Positions 25,885-35,120 of a stretch of 64,000 nt of DNA are shown here, piece by piece. The DNA comes from Kriegella sp965368185 (GTDB taxonomy: Bacteria > Bacteroidota > Bacteroidia > Flavobacteriales > Flavobacteriaceae): contig CBDULZ010000008.1 in the NCBI GenBank assembly GCA_965368185.1, positions 23,356-87,355 of the forward strand. Direction: 5' to 3'. How positions within the stretch are numbered: position 1 is the stretch's first letter; every line of letters begins with the position of its first letter. The notes under the pieces are model-generated. The model was not told the DNA's origin, did not search any database, and worked only from the letters and a program-made list of their open reading frames with translations. The position numbers were made by a program, and so were the translations under genes.

Positions 25885-26142
25885 ATGAAAGCAATTTTGA
25901 CCCTACTAATAGTTCTTCTTTTCGGAGCGATGGCTCTAGCCCAAAATACAGAAAATAATGTTGAAGTGGAATCTTTTAAAATGGATATTGTTTTGGATGG
26001 TGGCATTTCTGCTATTGTCCCTAGTATCGAAATTTCGAAATCAGAACAAAACCAAGTCACGCGTCTTTATAAGTTCAAAAATTCAAGAATTAAAAAGGCC
26101 TTGACCTTTACGACCAAAAGGAACAAAGCCAAAATGGCCTAA
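25885..26142 (+). CDS. Diverged paralogue of the small secreted cationic-tail peptide (copy 4)
   Basis: 85 residues. A signal peptide (MKAILTLLIVLLFGAMALAQ) is followed by an unrelated acidic spacer (7 Asp/Glu against 2 Lys) and then the conserved 26-residue tail at residues 60-85, which differs from copies 1-3 at only two positions (Val to Ile, Ala to Thr). The spacer is 11 residues longer than in the others. Strong conservation of the tail against a freely varying spacer marks the tail as the working part. Bases after the stop also resemble those after copy 3. Confidence 0.8.
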   Translation: MKAILTLLIVLLFGAMALAQNTENNVEVESFKMDIVLDGGISAIVPSIEISKSEQNQVTRLYKFKNSRIKKALTFTTKRNKAKMA

Positions 26143-26319
26143 TCTATAAACTTATGGTATCAATACTCTTATTTCCCATTGTTTTGTTTTTGATTTGCAT
26201 TTTAGTTTCATTTCCCAAGCGGAAAAAACAATTACGTTTTATTCCAGTACGTGCAAATAGACCTTAAATGACACTGTCGGTTAGCTGTATCTTGTGAAGG
26301 CAGCGTCTCGGCAATGTTA

Positions 26320-27534
26320 TCAAGCTACCGAGTGAATTTGTTCACTGACCTCTTTAAAAGTCACAGTATAATGGGTTCCTTTCTTCGTGTAATCTCTGTC
26401 GACCGATCCTTTTAATTGTCTGGCAAGATTGTGTATCAACTTTAGACCGAGTGAATTAGTTTTGGTGGGCTCTGCCGTTTTTGGGAAGCCAATTCCATCA
26501 TCCCCGATTATCAATTTATAGTCGCCATCATTTTGGCGTTCCATAATGACATATATTTCACCTTGATGTTCATCCTTTATCCCATATTTTAACGAATTCG
26601 TAATCACCTCGTTGATTAGTAGCCCTAATGGAATGGCCGTGTCGATATCTAGCTTGATTTCGGGAATTTCTATCCTTAGTTTTACATTATTGTTTGCACC
26701 CTTGATCGAGCGTATCAGGTATTCCGCCAAATCTTTTACGTAAGATCGGTATTCAATTTTAGCGAGATCGTCACGTGTATAGAGCATTTCATGAACCATA
26801 GCCATTGAAATGACTCTGTTTTGACTACTTTTTATAAGATTCTTTACGTTTTCATCTTCGATACTTCTAGATTGTAGGTTCAACAAACTTGATACGGTCT
26901 GTAAGTTGTTTTTGACCCTGTGATGTATTTCTTTTAACAAGGTTTCTTTTTCTTTAATGCGCAACTCCACTTCATTTCTAGATTTATAAAGGTTGTGATG
27001 TGCTTTTAACAGGTTTTTTCCTAAAACGTCTCCCATAAGATACACCGAAAAAAATATACTGAGGAAACTGAAGAGACTTCGTGATGATTCAGGAACCACA
27101 TTCTCCGCAAATGAAAAATAGGGGGTAGATTCTAAATAAAGTAAAAAAATCACCAGCATATTAAGATACAGGTATATCTTACCATATAGTCTTGTTGTTG
27201 CGTAACCTGTTAAAACAATAAGAGCCAACACAAAAATAAAAGGGCTATTTATACCACCACTGTATACTGTGATAATTACAGCGCAAATAAGACCGACTAT
27301 CGAAGTAATGTTATAAGTTATAACAAGGTTTTTGTGTTTGTGATAAACCATGGTATTGATGATATTAATCACACCATAAGCAAAAAAAGCATAAGGTAGA
27401 ATACGATGGATATCTAAGGTATATAAACACATAAACCCTAAAATCACTGAAAGAATAGAGGAAAAGTAATTGAGACGCAGCGTGAGTTGAACTTTGTCTT
27501 TTAATCGATAGGCGTCTTTGACCAATAAACCCAT
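26320..27534 (-). CDS. Membrane sensor histidine kinase, HisKA_2 family (orphan, copy A)
   Basis: 404 residues. An N-terminal domain of about six helices (residues 15-170) is followed by a short coiled coil, a HisKA_2 dimerisation domain with the phospho-acceptor in LLKEIHHRVKNNLQTVSSL, and a HATPase with LLINEVITNSLKYG (N box) and IGDDGIGFP (G1 box). No periplasmic sensor domain, so it may sense membrane state or a hydrophobic ligand. No response regulator is adjacent. It is a tandem paralogue of the gene at 28151. Confidence 0.9.
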   Translation of the reverse strand: MGLLVKDAYRLKDKVQLTLRLNYFSSILSVILGFMCLYTLDIHRILPYAFFAYGVINIINTMVYHKHKNLVITYNITSIVGLICAVIITVYSGGINSPFIFVLALIVLTGYATTRLYGKIYLYLNMLVIFLLYLESTPYFSFAENVVPESSRSLFSFLSIFFSVYLMGDVLGKNLLKAHHNLYKSRNEVELRIKEKETLLKEIHHRVKNNLQTVSSLLNLQSRSIEDENVKNLIKSSQNRVISMAMVHEMLYTRDDLAKIEYRSYVKDLAEYLIRSIKGANNNVKLRIEIPEIKLDIDTAIPLGLLINEVITNSLKYGIKDEHQGEIYVIMERQNDGDYKLIIGDDGIGFPKTAEPTKTNSLGLKLIHNLARQLKGSVDRDYTKKGTHYTVTFKEVSEQIHSVA

Positions 27535-28150
27535 AGTTTGAACATTTTGGTTGGTATGATTTCAATAGTTCGCTAACCTTACTAATCGGAAAGGTAACTA
27601 AAACATTCTTTAAAAACGCCAAATACATAGTCTCTGTCGAGGTAGGGTGAATTTGAAATGGGGCAATCGGATTTTAATTTTTACATGATACTCTTAAATT
27701 TTAGACAGATTCAATTTGTAAGATTTAGAGGTTAGGCTTTCGACACGTTCTTAGATGACCCATCATTATTTTTAAGGTGCTAACTGAGTTTTATCGGTAG
27801 CGCAAGTGCCATTGCATTTCTAGTTATTACACTAGTTAACTGAATTTGCATATCGAAACGTAATACTTCGATACTGCCTATTATAAGTAATTTAATGAAA
27901 CTTTTTGCCGTTGGAATATATGAGTGTAGAGGGTATAATGCCGCAGAGTTGGCACGTTCATCAACGGACGATATGTAATTGCATCCTAAAACAGTCATCA
28001 ATTTGGCTATACTTTAAAGATATTGAATTTTATGGAATTAACTAGCGATCAGCATATATTTCCATTGGTTTTATTGAACTCGGCTTAGGTGATTTTCCCG
28101 TTTTGGTATGATGTTTGGAATATTTACGGCGATTTAAAATGAAACCAGAG
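27535..28150. other. 616-base region between two paralogous histidine kinase genes
   Basis: AT-rich. One 73-codon minus-strand frame (27780-28001) has low-complexity, non-family-like composition and is not called. No tRNA, strong terminator or repeat seen; it may hold remnants of the duplication that produced the kinases. Confidence 0.4.
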
Positions 28151-29368
28151 TTAGGCAGTAGTGGCTTTAAAATGTTTGTCTTTGTCTTGGAATGAGATGC
28201 TATAATTGGTGCCCTTTCTTGAGAAATCTCTTTCTATCGTACTTCTCAGTTGTCTTGCCAGTGTATGTATTAGTTTTAGGCCTAACGAATTTGTGTTCTT
28301 GAAATCCAACTTATCTGAAAACCCTACACCGTTGTCACTTATTTCGAGTGTATACATAGATTTATTTTCGTGTTTCTCAAGAACAATATCTATTTGCCCT
28401 TTATCATTTTCTAAGAACCCGTATTTGAGGGAATTGGTTACTGCTTCATTGATCAAAAGCCCTAGGGGAATAGCCGTATCAATGCTCAACATGGTATCGG
28501 GTATGTTTATGTTAGTGGTTATATTTCCATTATGTGTACCTACTGATTTCGTAAGATATTTTAATAGTTCCTGTACATATGATTTAAAATCTATTTTGGA
28601 AAGATCATTCATATAAAGCATTTCATGAATCATGGCCATAGAAATGACTCGTGTTTGGCAACTACCTAATAACTCCTTGACCTGCCCGTTCGTCGAGTAT
28701 TTTGATTGAAGATTGAGTAGGCTTGAAATGGTCTGTAAATTATTTTTGACCCTATGGTGTACTTCGCGCAGGAGCATTTCTTTTTCGACGATTTGATTTT
28801 CCAATTCAGTCTTTGATTTGTACAGTTTATGATGAGCCTTTAACAAATCTCTCCCAAATATATTGCCCAGTAAATAGACCCCGAAAAGTACACTTACTAA
28901 ACTGAAAATATCCTCCGATTCTGAGGGAATTTGATTTGAGATGAAGTCGAATTCGAAAAATCCTATCCCGTAAATTAAAATTATTGTCAACAATACAATA
29001 TACAGGTACACCCTACCGAAGAAACGGGTAGAAACATAGCCTGCTAAAACTATAAGGGCAAGAATAAAAATAAAGGGACTATTTATACCTCCACTATAGA
29101 TTGTAATAATAAACGTACTTATCAATGATAATGCGGTCGTGATAAGAGCCATTATGGTTAAATTACCATGATTCTTGAAAGATAAGGTGTTCAGTAAATT
29201 TGTAATGGAATAAGAGAAGAATATGTAGGGTATGGCCCCATGAATATTTAAGAAGGAGATACATAATAACCCGAACAATATGCTCAAAATAGATGAGGCA
29301 TAGTTGAATTTTAAAAGTAATCGGGTTTTATCCGCAGTTCTACTTTGACTAATATTTGAGTTTCCCAC
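28151..29368 (-). CDS. Membrane sensor histidine kinase, HisKA_2 family (orphan, copy B)
   Basis: 405 residues, same layout as the gene at 26320: about six helices, then REVHHRVKNNLQTISSLLNLQ with the acceptor His, LLINEAVTNSLKYG and ISDNGVGFSD. The membrane domains of the two share SGGINSPFIF and ALIVL blocks, so they arose by gene duplication, but the sequences have diverged widely. The start is GTG at 29368. No adjacent response regulator or target operon. Confidence 0.9.
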   Translation of the reverse strand: MGNSNISQSRTADKTRLLLKFNYASSILSILFGLLCISFLNIHGAIPYIFFSYSITNLLNTLSFKNHGNLTIMALITTALSLISTFIITIYSGGINSPFIFILALIVLAGYVSTRFFGRVYLYIVLLTIILIYGIGFFEFDFISNQIPSESEDIFSLVSVLFGVYLLGNIFGRDLLKAHHKLYKSKTELENQIVEKEMLLREVHHRVKNNLQTISSLLNLQSKYSTNGQVKELLGSCQTRVISMAMIHEMLYMNDLSKIDFKSYVQELLKYLTKSVGTHNGNITTNINIPDTMLSIDTAIPLGLLINEAVTNSLKYGFLENDKGQIDIVLEKHENKSMYTLEISDNGVGFSDKLDFKNTNSLGLKLIHTLARQLRSTIERDFSRKGTNYSISFQDKDKHFKATTA

Positions 29369-29665
29369 CGCTGTTTTGTTTAAACTGCATGTTAAAAATT
29401 AGCTAGTTTTTTACACAAGATCTCGTTTTTTCGGTGGGGGAATTGAATTAGTCGTTAAAAGAGGTCTTAAGCGCGTTATGCCCTTTAAAATAGACACCCT
29501 GTGCAAAAGTGCCTTCGTAAATCTACTTATGTTTTTTCATTTTCTGACAATTTTGTAAAAAAAATCGTTAAATAAAGACATTATTTTCCTTTTAAATATA
29601 CTTCGTCTTATTGATATGAGTGGACAGAAGAATTAAAAAAAGGCAAAAATACAAAGTATAAAAAT
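29369..29665. other. Spacer between kinase B and the secA terminator
   Basis: About 300 bases, AT-rich, no gene recognised. It holds the upstream region of kinase B (minus strand). Confidence 0.4.
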
Positions 29666-29699
29666 AAAAAACGGCAATCCATGGGGACTGCCGTTTTTT
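29666..29699 (-). terminator. Rho-independent terminator of secA
   Basis: A near-perfect stem AAAAAACGGCA / TGCCGTTTTTT with a 12-base loop, 31 bases after the secA stop on the minus strand; the symmetrical A/T tracts may let it work both ways. Confidence 0.88.
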
Positions 29700-29730
29700 A
29701 TTATTGGATGAGATGGTTTATTTAAAAGCA

Positions 29731-32700
29731 CTAATCTTCCGTCAATACCCAATCTCCCTTGTCTATCAACGGTTCTGCCTGTTTGTATTTTACGGTCTTG
29801 TTTTCACCTGAAATAACATTTTTAATCGTCACACGATCATTACGCCCAATTTTAGGTCTTTCACGAACAATGGTCTCTGTAACTTGGGGGCGTTGTCTTT
29901 GGGTTTGTCCCGCGGCGCGGTTTCGTGCGGCCAACTCGTCACTATTCGGAATTTCATCCTTCTGGGTTTGAAGGTTCTCTTTTGGCTTGCGAACGTTTCT
30001 TTCTTCTTGTATGTCGTTAGGGTTACCACTTGGTAATTCACCCTTGAATAAGAAGGAAACTACTTCTTTGTTGACCTTTTCGATCATTTCCTTAAAGAGT
30101 TCAAAAGCCTCAAATTTATAAATCAATAATGGATCTTTTTGTTCATGTACGGCCAATTGAACAGACTGCTTCAATTCATCCATCTTTCGTAAATGCGTTT
30201 TCCACGAATCGTCGATAATGGCCAAGGTAATGTTCTTTTCAAAATCGGTTACCAATTGCTTGCCATCGCTTTCGTAAGCATCTTTTAAATTGGTTACGAC
30301 ATTCAAACTTTTTACCCCATCGGTAAAGGGAACGACGATTCGCTCAAATTTATTGGCGCTATCTTCATAAACCTTTTTAATGACGGGAAATGCCGTATCG
30401 GCATTGCGCTCCATTTTATTTTGATAGTGCTCATAGGTTGCCGTATAAATCTTGGTGGCAATCTCTTGAACTCCCATTTTTGAGAATTCTTCTTCAGAAA
30501 TAGGTGCTGTAATGGAGAAGTATTTGATTAGCTCGAACTCAAAGTTCTTATAGTCACTAGCTCCTTTGTTCGTTTCTACGATAACCTCGCAGGTATCATA
30601 GATCATGTTTGCGATGTCGACTTTCAGGCGCTCTCCCTGTAAGGCATGGCGCCTTCTTTTATAGACCACTTCACGTTGGGCGTTCATGACGTCATCGTAT
30701 TCCAATAGTCGTTTACGTACGCCGAAGTTATTTTCCTCTACTTTCTTCTGGGCACGTTCTATTGATTTGGTCATCATGGAATGTTGAATGACTTCGCCAT
30801 CTTCCAATCCCATTTTATCCATCATTTTGGCTACTCTTTCCGATCCGAACAAGCGCATCAGATTGTCTTCCAGAGAAACATAGAACTGTGAGCTTCCCGG
30901 GTCTCCTTGTCGACCAGATCGCCCTCTAAGCTGTCTATCGACTCGACGTGAGTCATGCCGTTCAGTACCTACAATGGCAAGACCACCTGCCTTTTTAACC
31001 GCCTCGGTCAACTTGATATCGGTACCTCGACCCGCCATATTTGTTGCAATCGTAACTACTCCGGGATTTCCGGCTTCGGCAACAACATCGGCCTCTTTTT
31101 TATGTAGTTTGGCATTCAATACATTGTGAGCAACTTTACGAATGGTCAACATTCGCGAAAGTAGTTCGGAAATTTCAACGGAAGTTGTACCGATCAATAC
31201 GGGTCTGCCTTCATTTGACAACTTGGTGACTTCATCAATAATGGCGTTGTATTTTTCCCGTTTGGTCTTGTAGATCAAATCGTTTCTATCGTCACGTGCA
31301 ATGGGTCTGTTGGTGGGAATTTCCATCACATCCAATTTATAAATTTCCCAGAATTCGCCTGCTTCTGTAATTGCTGTTCCGGTCATGCCCGAAAGTTTTT
31401 GATACATTCTGAAATAATTCTGGAGCGTAACTGTAGCAAAGGTCTGGGTCAAGGCCTCGATTTTTACATTTTCTTTGGCCTCAATGGCCTGATGCAACCC
31501 ATCGGAGTACCTTCTACCATCCATAATACGGCCGGTTTGCTCATCTACGATCATCACCTTGTTGTCCATTACCACATATTCCACATCTTTTTCAAAGAGG
31601 GTATATGCTTTCAACAATTGGCTCATAGTATGAATACGCTCACTTTTTATTGAAAAATCTTTAAAAAGCTCTTCTTTGAGTTCGGCTTCCTGCTCTATTT
31701 CAAGATTTTGATTTTCAATTTTAGCAATTTCACTGCCAATATCGGGCATGACAAAAAAGTCTTTATTCTGTTCCCCTGAGATATAATCAACACCCTTATC
31801 GGTAAGCTCAATCTGATTGTTTTTTTCATCGATAACGAACAAAAGTTCTTCATCCACTTTGGGCATTTCGCGATTGTTATCCTGCATATAGAAATTCTCG
31901 GTCTTTTGCAGTAATTGTTTTATACCTTCTTCACTCAAGAACTTAATGAGCGCCTTGTTTTTTGGGAGGCCCCGATGTACACGTAATAATAAAAAGCCAC
32001 CTTCCTTAGTGTCTCCCTCGTTGATCAACTTTTTAGCTTCTGCCAGTACTCCCGTCAAATATTGACGCTGTTTATTAACAATATCGCCTACTTTGGGCTT
32101 AAGCTCATTAAATTCATGACGGTCTCCCTCAGGTACCGGCCCAGAAATGATCAAAGGTGTTCGGGCATCATCTACCAATACTGAATCGACCTCATCGACG
32201 ATGGCATAGTGGTGGGGGCGCTGCACCAAATCTTTTGGTGTATGCGCCATGTTATCACGTAGGTAATCAAAACCGAATTCATTATTGGTACCATAGGTGA
32301 TATCTGCGTTATAAGCTGCCCTTCTACCTTCGGAATTAGGCCTGTGCTTGTCGATACAATCGACTGAAAGACCATGAAATTCGAAAATAGGGGCCATCCA
32401 TGCGCTATCCCTTTTTGCCAAATAATCGTTTACCGTTACCAAATGGGCACCATGCCCCGAAAGGGCGTTCAGATATAACGGTAAGGTGGCCACTAGGGTT
32501 TTACCTTCTCCAGTCTGCATTTCTGCTATTTTGCCCTGATGTAATGAAATACCACCGATAAGCTGTACATCATAGTGCACCATATCCCAAGTGACTTCTT
32601 TACCGGCTGCGTCCCAAGAGTTTTTCCAAACGGCATGGTCACCATCCAGAGTTACATAATCTTTATTTCCTGAAAGTTGTCTGTCGTATTCAGAAGCGCT

Positions 32701-33093
32701 AACCGTAAGTGTTTTATTATTAGCAAAACGTTTGGCAGTTTCTTTGACAACTGCAAAAGCTTCTGGAAGCATGTCATTTAGTGTATCTTCGGTAATTTTA
32801 TAGACATCTTCCTTAAGCTTGTCGATTTCCCCGTAAATATCTTCGTTCTTATCGATATCTTTTGAGGCATTTACTTCGGCGGTAAGTTCGTCTATTTGAT
32901 CGTTAAGCGATTTGCATGCCTCTGTTATTTTTGACTTGAATTCTATAGTCTTATTACGCAGTTCGTCATGGCTCAATCCCGCCAACCCTGCTTCGAAGGA
33001 TTTTATTTTATTGACCAAAGGCTGCAATTCTTTTACATCCTTTTTTGATTTATCTCCTACGAATGCCTTTAAGATGGAATTTAAAAAACTCAT
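29731..33093 (-). CDS. secA: Preprotein translocase ATPase SecA
   Basis: 1,120 residues from the ATG at 33093; an in-frame extension to 33123 is unlikely. Motor motifs: MQTGEGKTLVA (Walker A), VDEVDSVLVDDARTPL (DEVD box), GTTSVEISE and IATNMAGRGTDIKL in the second helicase fold, GRSGRQGDPG. The length exceeds the roughly 900 residues of E. coli SecA because of an insertion of about 150 residues in the first nucleotide-binding fold and a long N-terminal addition, both typical of Bacteroidota. The C-terminal tail (PKIGRNDRVTIKN...) lacks the cysteine-rich zinc motif. Single-gene unit with its own terminator. Confidence 0.97.
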   Translation of the reverse strand: MSFLNSILKAFVGDKSKKDVKELQPLVNKIKSFEAGLAGLSHDELRNKTIEFKSKITEACKSLNDQIDELTAEVNASKDIDKNEDIYGEIDKLKEDVYKITEDTLNDMLPEAFAVVKETAKRFANNKTLTVSASEYDRQLSGNKDYVTLDGDHAVWKNSWDAAGKEVTWDMVHYDVQLIGGISLHQGKIAEMQTGEGKTLVATLPLYLNALSGHGAHLVTVNDYLAKRDSAWMAPIFEFHGLSVDCIDKHRPNSEGRRAAYNADITYGTNNEFGFDYLRDNMAHTPKDLVQRPHHYAIVDEVDSVLVDDARTPLIISGPVPEGDRHEFNELKPKVGDIVNKQRQYLTGVLAEAKKLINEGDTKEGGFLLLRVHRGLPKNKALIKFLSEEGIKQLLQKTENFYMQDNNREMPKVDEELLFVIDEKNNQIELTDKGVDYISGEQNKDFFVMPDIGSEIAKIENQNLEIEQEAELKEELFKDFSIKSERIHTMSQLLKAYTLFEKDVEYVVMDNKVMIVDEQTGRIMDGRRYSDGLHQAIEAKENVKIEALTQTFATVTLQNYFRMYQKLSGMTGTAITEAGEFWEIYKLDVMEIPTNRPIARDDRNDLIYKTKREKYNAIIDEVTKLSNEGRPVLIGTTSVEISELLSRMLTIRKVAHNVLNAKLHKKEADVVAEAGNPGVVTIATNMAGRGTDIKLTEAVKKAGGLAIVGTERHDSRRVDRQLRGRSGRQGDPGSSQFYVSLEDNLMRLFGSERVAKMMDKMGLEDGEVIQHSMMTKSIERAQKKVEENNFGVRKRLLEYDDVMNAQREVVYKRRRHALQGERLKVDIANMIYDTCEVIVETNKGASDYKNFEFELIKYFSITAPISEEEFSKMGVQEIATKIYTATYEHYQNKMERNADTAFPVIKKVYEDSANKFERIVVPFTDGVKSLNVVTNLKDAYESDGKQLVTDFEKNITLAIIDDSWKTHLRKMDELKQSVQLAVHEQKDPLLIYKFEAFELFKEMIEKVNKEVVSFLFKGELPSGNPNDIQEERNVRKPKENLQTQKDEIPNSDELAARNRAAGQTQRQRPQVTETIVRERPKIGRNDRVTIKNVISGENKTVKYKQAEPLIDKGDWVLTED

Positions 33094-33257
33094 ACTATTC
33101 TTTTTATATTGAAAACGTGCCAATCAGATCATTGCGCCGTTTGTTCTGTTATCGGAATCAGTTTATAATCGATTTCTGATGCCATTATTAAAGCAAAAGG
33201 CATTCCAGTTCACGATTTTAGGGCAAAAGACTCTGACCCTCTGCCAAAATTACATAA

Positions 33258-33284
33258 AAAAAAAGCCTCGTAAGAGACTTTTTT
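33258..33284 (-). terminator. Rho-independent terminator of the DUF2795 gene
   Basis: On the minus strand a short GUCUC / GAGGC stem (one G-U pair) with a 4-base loop, flanked by A and U runs of eight, 22 bases after the stop. Confidence 0.75.
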
Positions 33285-33306
33285 GTTGCAAATACGTTAA
33301 TGTATT

Positions 33307-33531
33307 TTAATATTCATCCTCGTTCCAGAGGTAGTCCTCTTCGGTGGGATAGTCTGGCCATATTTCTTCTATGGACTCATATATCTCACCACCTTCTTCT
33401 TCCATCGATTGAAGATTTTCAACGACTTCCAAAGGCGCACCCGTGCGGATTGAATAGTCGATCAATTCATCTTTTGTGGCAGGCCAGGGTGCATCGCTCA
33501 AGTAAGATGCTAGTTCTAAAGTCCAGTACAT
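33307..33531 (-). CDS. DUF2795 domain protein, 74 aa
   Basis: A small acidic cytosolic protein. The core LASYLSDAPWPATKDELIDYSI followed by APLEVVENLQ matches DUF2795, a helical domain common in Bacteroidota whose role is unknown. The C-terminus is very acidic (DYPTEEDYLWNEDEY). It is a monocistronic unit: a well-matched promoter lies 28 bases upstream and a terminator directly downstream. That, with secA as the next gene on the same strand, argues for a highly expressed small housekeeping protein. Confidence 0.9.
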   Translation of the reverse strand: MYWTLELASYLSDAPWPATKDELIDYSIRTGAPLEVVENLQSMEEEGGEIYESIEEIWPDYPTEEDYLWNEDEY

Positions 33532-33558
33532 GGTAATAGTTTGATTTTAATTTTTTTG

Positions 33559-33588
33559 CAAAAATAATTTTTAAACGCAAATAGCCAA
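33559..33588 (-). promoter_or_regulatory. Bacteroidota housekeeping promoter of the DUF2795 gene
   Basis: Minus strand TTG (33586-33588), 19 bases, then TATTTTTG (33559-33566), an exact TAnnTTTG. Predicted start near 33553, leader of about 22 bases. Confidence 0.75.
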
Positions 33589-33728
33589 GCTATTTTCAAA
33601 GTATTTCGACTTTTTTAAGTTATTATTTTTGTTTTGATAATTTTAGTAACGAAGAAATAACGAATTTATTAGAGAATACCAAATTAAACCGCTGTAAATT
33701 CGATTTTTATTGCTTATTGCAGTGTTTG

Positions 33729-34301
33729 CTACTCTTTAGTAGGGATCCATTTTACTTCTTCTACTTTTAAATCGTATGACAATTTCCGTGCCAATATAAA
33801 TAGATAGTCGGATAACCTATTGATAAATGACAACACATTTTCTTCAAGAGGGTCTTGCGTATATAAATAGGTTATCAGTCGTTCTCCCCTGCGGCATACT
33901 GTACGGGCGATATGACAGAATGACACGGTTTGATGCCCTCCGGGAAGTATAAAATGTGTCATCGGCGCAAGAGAGGCCTCCATTGCGTCCATTTCAGATT
34001 CCAAAAGTTCGATATCCGTTGTCTTGATTCTGGCGATATTTAAGCGTTGTTTCCCATTTTTCAATTCAGCTTTTTCGGGATCGGTCGCCAAAATTGCGCC
34101 CACAGTAAACAACTTATTTTGTATTAGTTGTAGAATATCTTTCGTGTGCGAATCAATTTTTTGGTCTCGAATCAAGCCTAACCAAGAATTTAATTCATCG
34201 ACGGTGCCATAGCTTTCGATACGTATATGGTGTTTTTTTACACGCGTACCCCCAAATAACGAAGTGGTACCATCGTCTCCGGTTTTGGTATAAATTTTCA
34301 T
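33729..34301 (-). CDS. Cob(I)alamin adenosyltransferase, PduO type
   Basis: 190 residues. It carries the ATP-binding N-terminal motif YTKTGDDGTTSLFGG, the SYGTVDELNSWLG helix with its conserved Glu, and the RTVCRRGERL motif near residue 135. The enzyme transfers adenosyl from ATP to cob(I)alamin, giving the coenzyme needed by methylmalonyl-CoA mutase (compare meaB at 7.3 kb) and by CarH-type photoreceptors (compare the MerR protein at 61.5 kb). It is followed in the same direction by a small membrane protein gene upstream of it. Confidence 0.95.
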   Translation of the reverse strand: MKIYTKTGDDGTTSLFGGTRVKKHHIRIESYGTVDELNSWLGLIRDQKIDSHTKDILQLIQNKLFTVGAILATDPEKAELKNGKQRLNIARIKTTDIELLESEMDAMEASLAPMTHFILPGGHQTVSFCHIARTVCRRGERLITYLYTQDPLEENVLSFINRLSDYLFILARKLSYDLKVEEVKWIPTKE

Positions 34302-34366
34302 GTTTTAATTTGATTTTGAAGGCTTTGGGGAGGGATTTACCTTAGGTGTCGCCAATCGGATTAAAC

Positions 34367-34531
34367 TCAGTTTTCAACTTTTTTCTCATCATTATTTTTT
34401 CTTTTCGAACTCCCATGACCCTCCATAAATTTTCTTGCTTTACGGTCTTTTGCTTTTCTTTTTGTGCTGAAGGATATAAACAGATAGACCAATAAAACTG
34501 CGCCTAAAACGTAATAAATTGTATCATCCAT
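34367..34531 (-). CDS. Small single-pass membrane protein, 54 aa
   Basis: Read from the ATG at 34529-34531: MDDTIYYVLGAVLLVYLFIS, one membrane helix, then a very basic tail (FSTKRKAKDRKARKF, ending KKVEN). The short acidic N-terminus outside and basic C-terminus inside fit the positive-inside rule. It fills an otherwise empty gap between the adenosyltransferase and methyltransferase-like genes on the same strand. Function unknown. Confidence 0.65.
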   Translation of the reverse strand: MDDTIYYVLGAVLLVYLFISFSTKRKAKDRKARKFMEGHGSSKRKNNDEKKVEN

Positions 34532-34563
34532 AATTATAAATGTTGTTATCTAAAGTTACGGGT

Positions 34564-35064
34564 TTATATTCTAATCTTAAAATGTTCTTCTACTTGTTCA
34601 CTTCTCGGAAAAATTGCGCCGCAATAGAACATATCTATGGTCACTCTACTAATTTCAAGTTTTTTAGCGCTTTCCCAAAAAGCCATATTTTGTTTGTTTT
34701 TATGTATTGCATCGATAAGAATCAAAGAATCGTTATGCGTCTTGTCTATTATAACATCATCGATGTTTTGCTTCCAATTGGAAGCCTCAAGATAGATAAG
34801 GTCGTAAGTCGGGACGTTAAATTGAATCAAGGGAAAGGTTTTGCTAACCCTTTCTTTTAAATTTACGTTGTTGGGCTCGATCCATAGCTTCTCAACATTA
34901 AAATAGGGAATGCTCTGGAATAGTACTTTTTCCGTTTTTCTCGCCTTATGGGTTGATTTTTTATAAATGCATTTTGTAAAATAGTCATATACAAAAGGGG
35001 AGTGTACCCCGTACTGATTGGTAGATGTTATAAGAAACTTAAAATATTCGATCAATTGATGCAT
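34564..35064 (-). CDS. Degenerate/shortened class I SAM methyltransferase-like protein
   Basis: 166 residues from the ATG at 35064 (frame open to 35112). The N-terminus HQLIEYFKFLITSTNQYGVHSPFVYDYFTKCIY matches the lead-in of a flavobacterial family of about 235-residue O-methyltransferase-like proteins. The C-terminal half (DLIYLEASNWKQN, then NDSLILIDAIHKNKQNMAFWE) matches the second half of their Rossmann fold. The glycine-rich SAM-binding strand (LELGTSxGIGT type) and surrounding helices, about 70 residues, are absent. Either a non-catalytic remnant or a gene with an internal deletion; the frame is intact. Confidence 0.6.
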   Translation of the reverse strand: MHQLIEYFKFLITSTNQYGVHSPFVYDYFTKCIYKKSTHKARKTEKVLFQSIPYFNVEKLWIEPNNVNLKERVSKTFPLIQFNVPTYDLIYLEASNWKQNIDDVIIDKTHNDSLILIDAIHKNKQNMAFWESAKKLEISRVTIDMFYCGAIFPRSEQVEEHFKIRI

Positions 35065-35120
35065 GACAAAGATACTAGACCAGCTGCATAGGTTTTTAAA
35101 TTTTGGCTTCACTGAATTGG

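Noticed and set aside
27780..28001. 73-codon minus-strand frame between the two histidine kinases
   Set aside because: No signal peptide, no family-like pattern, odd composition; likely chance frame in a spacer.
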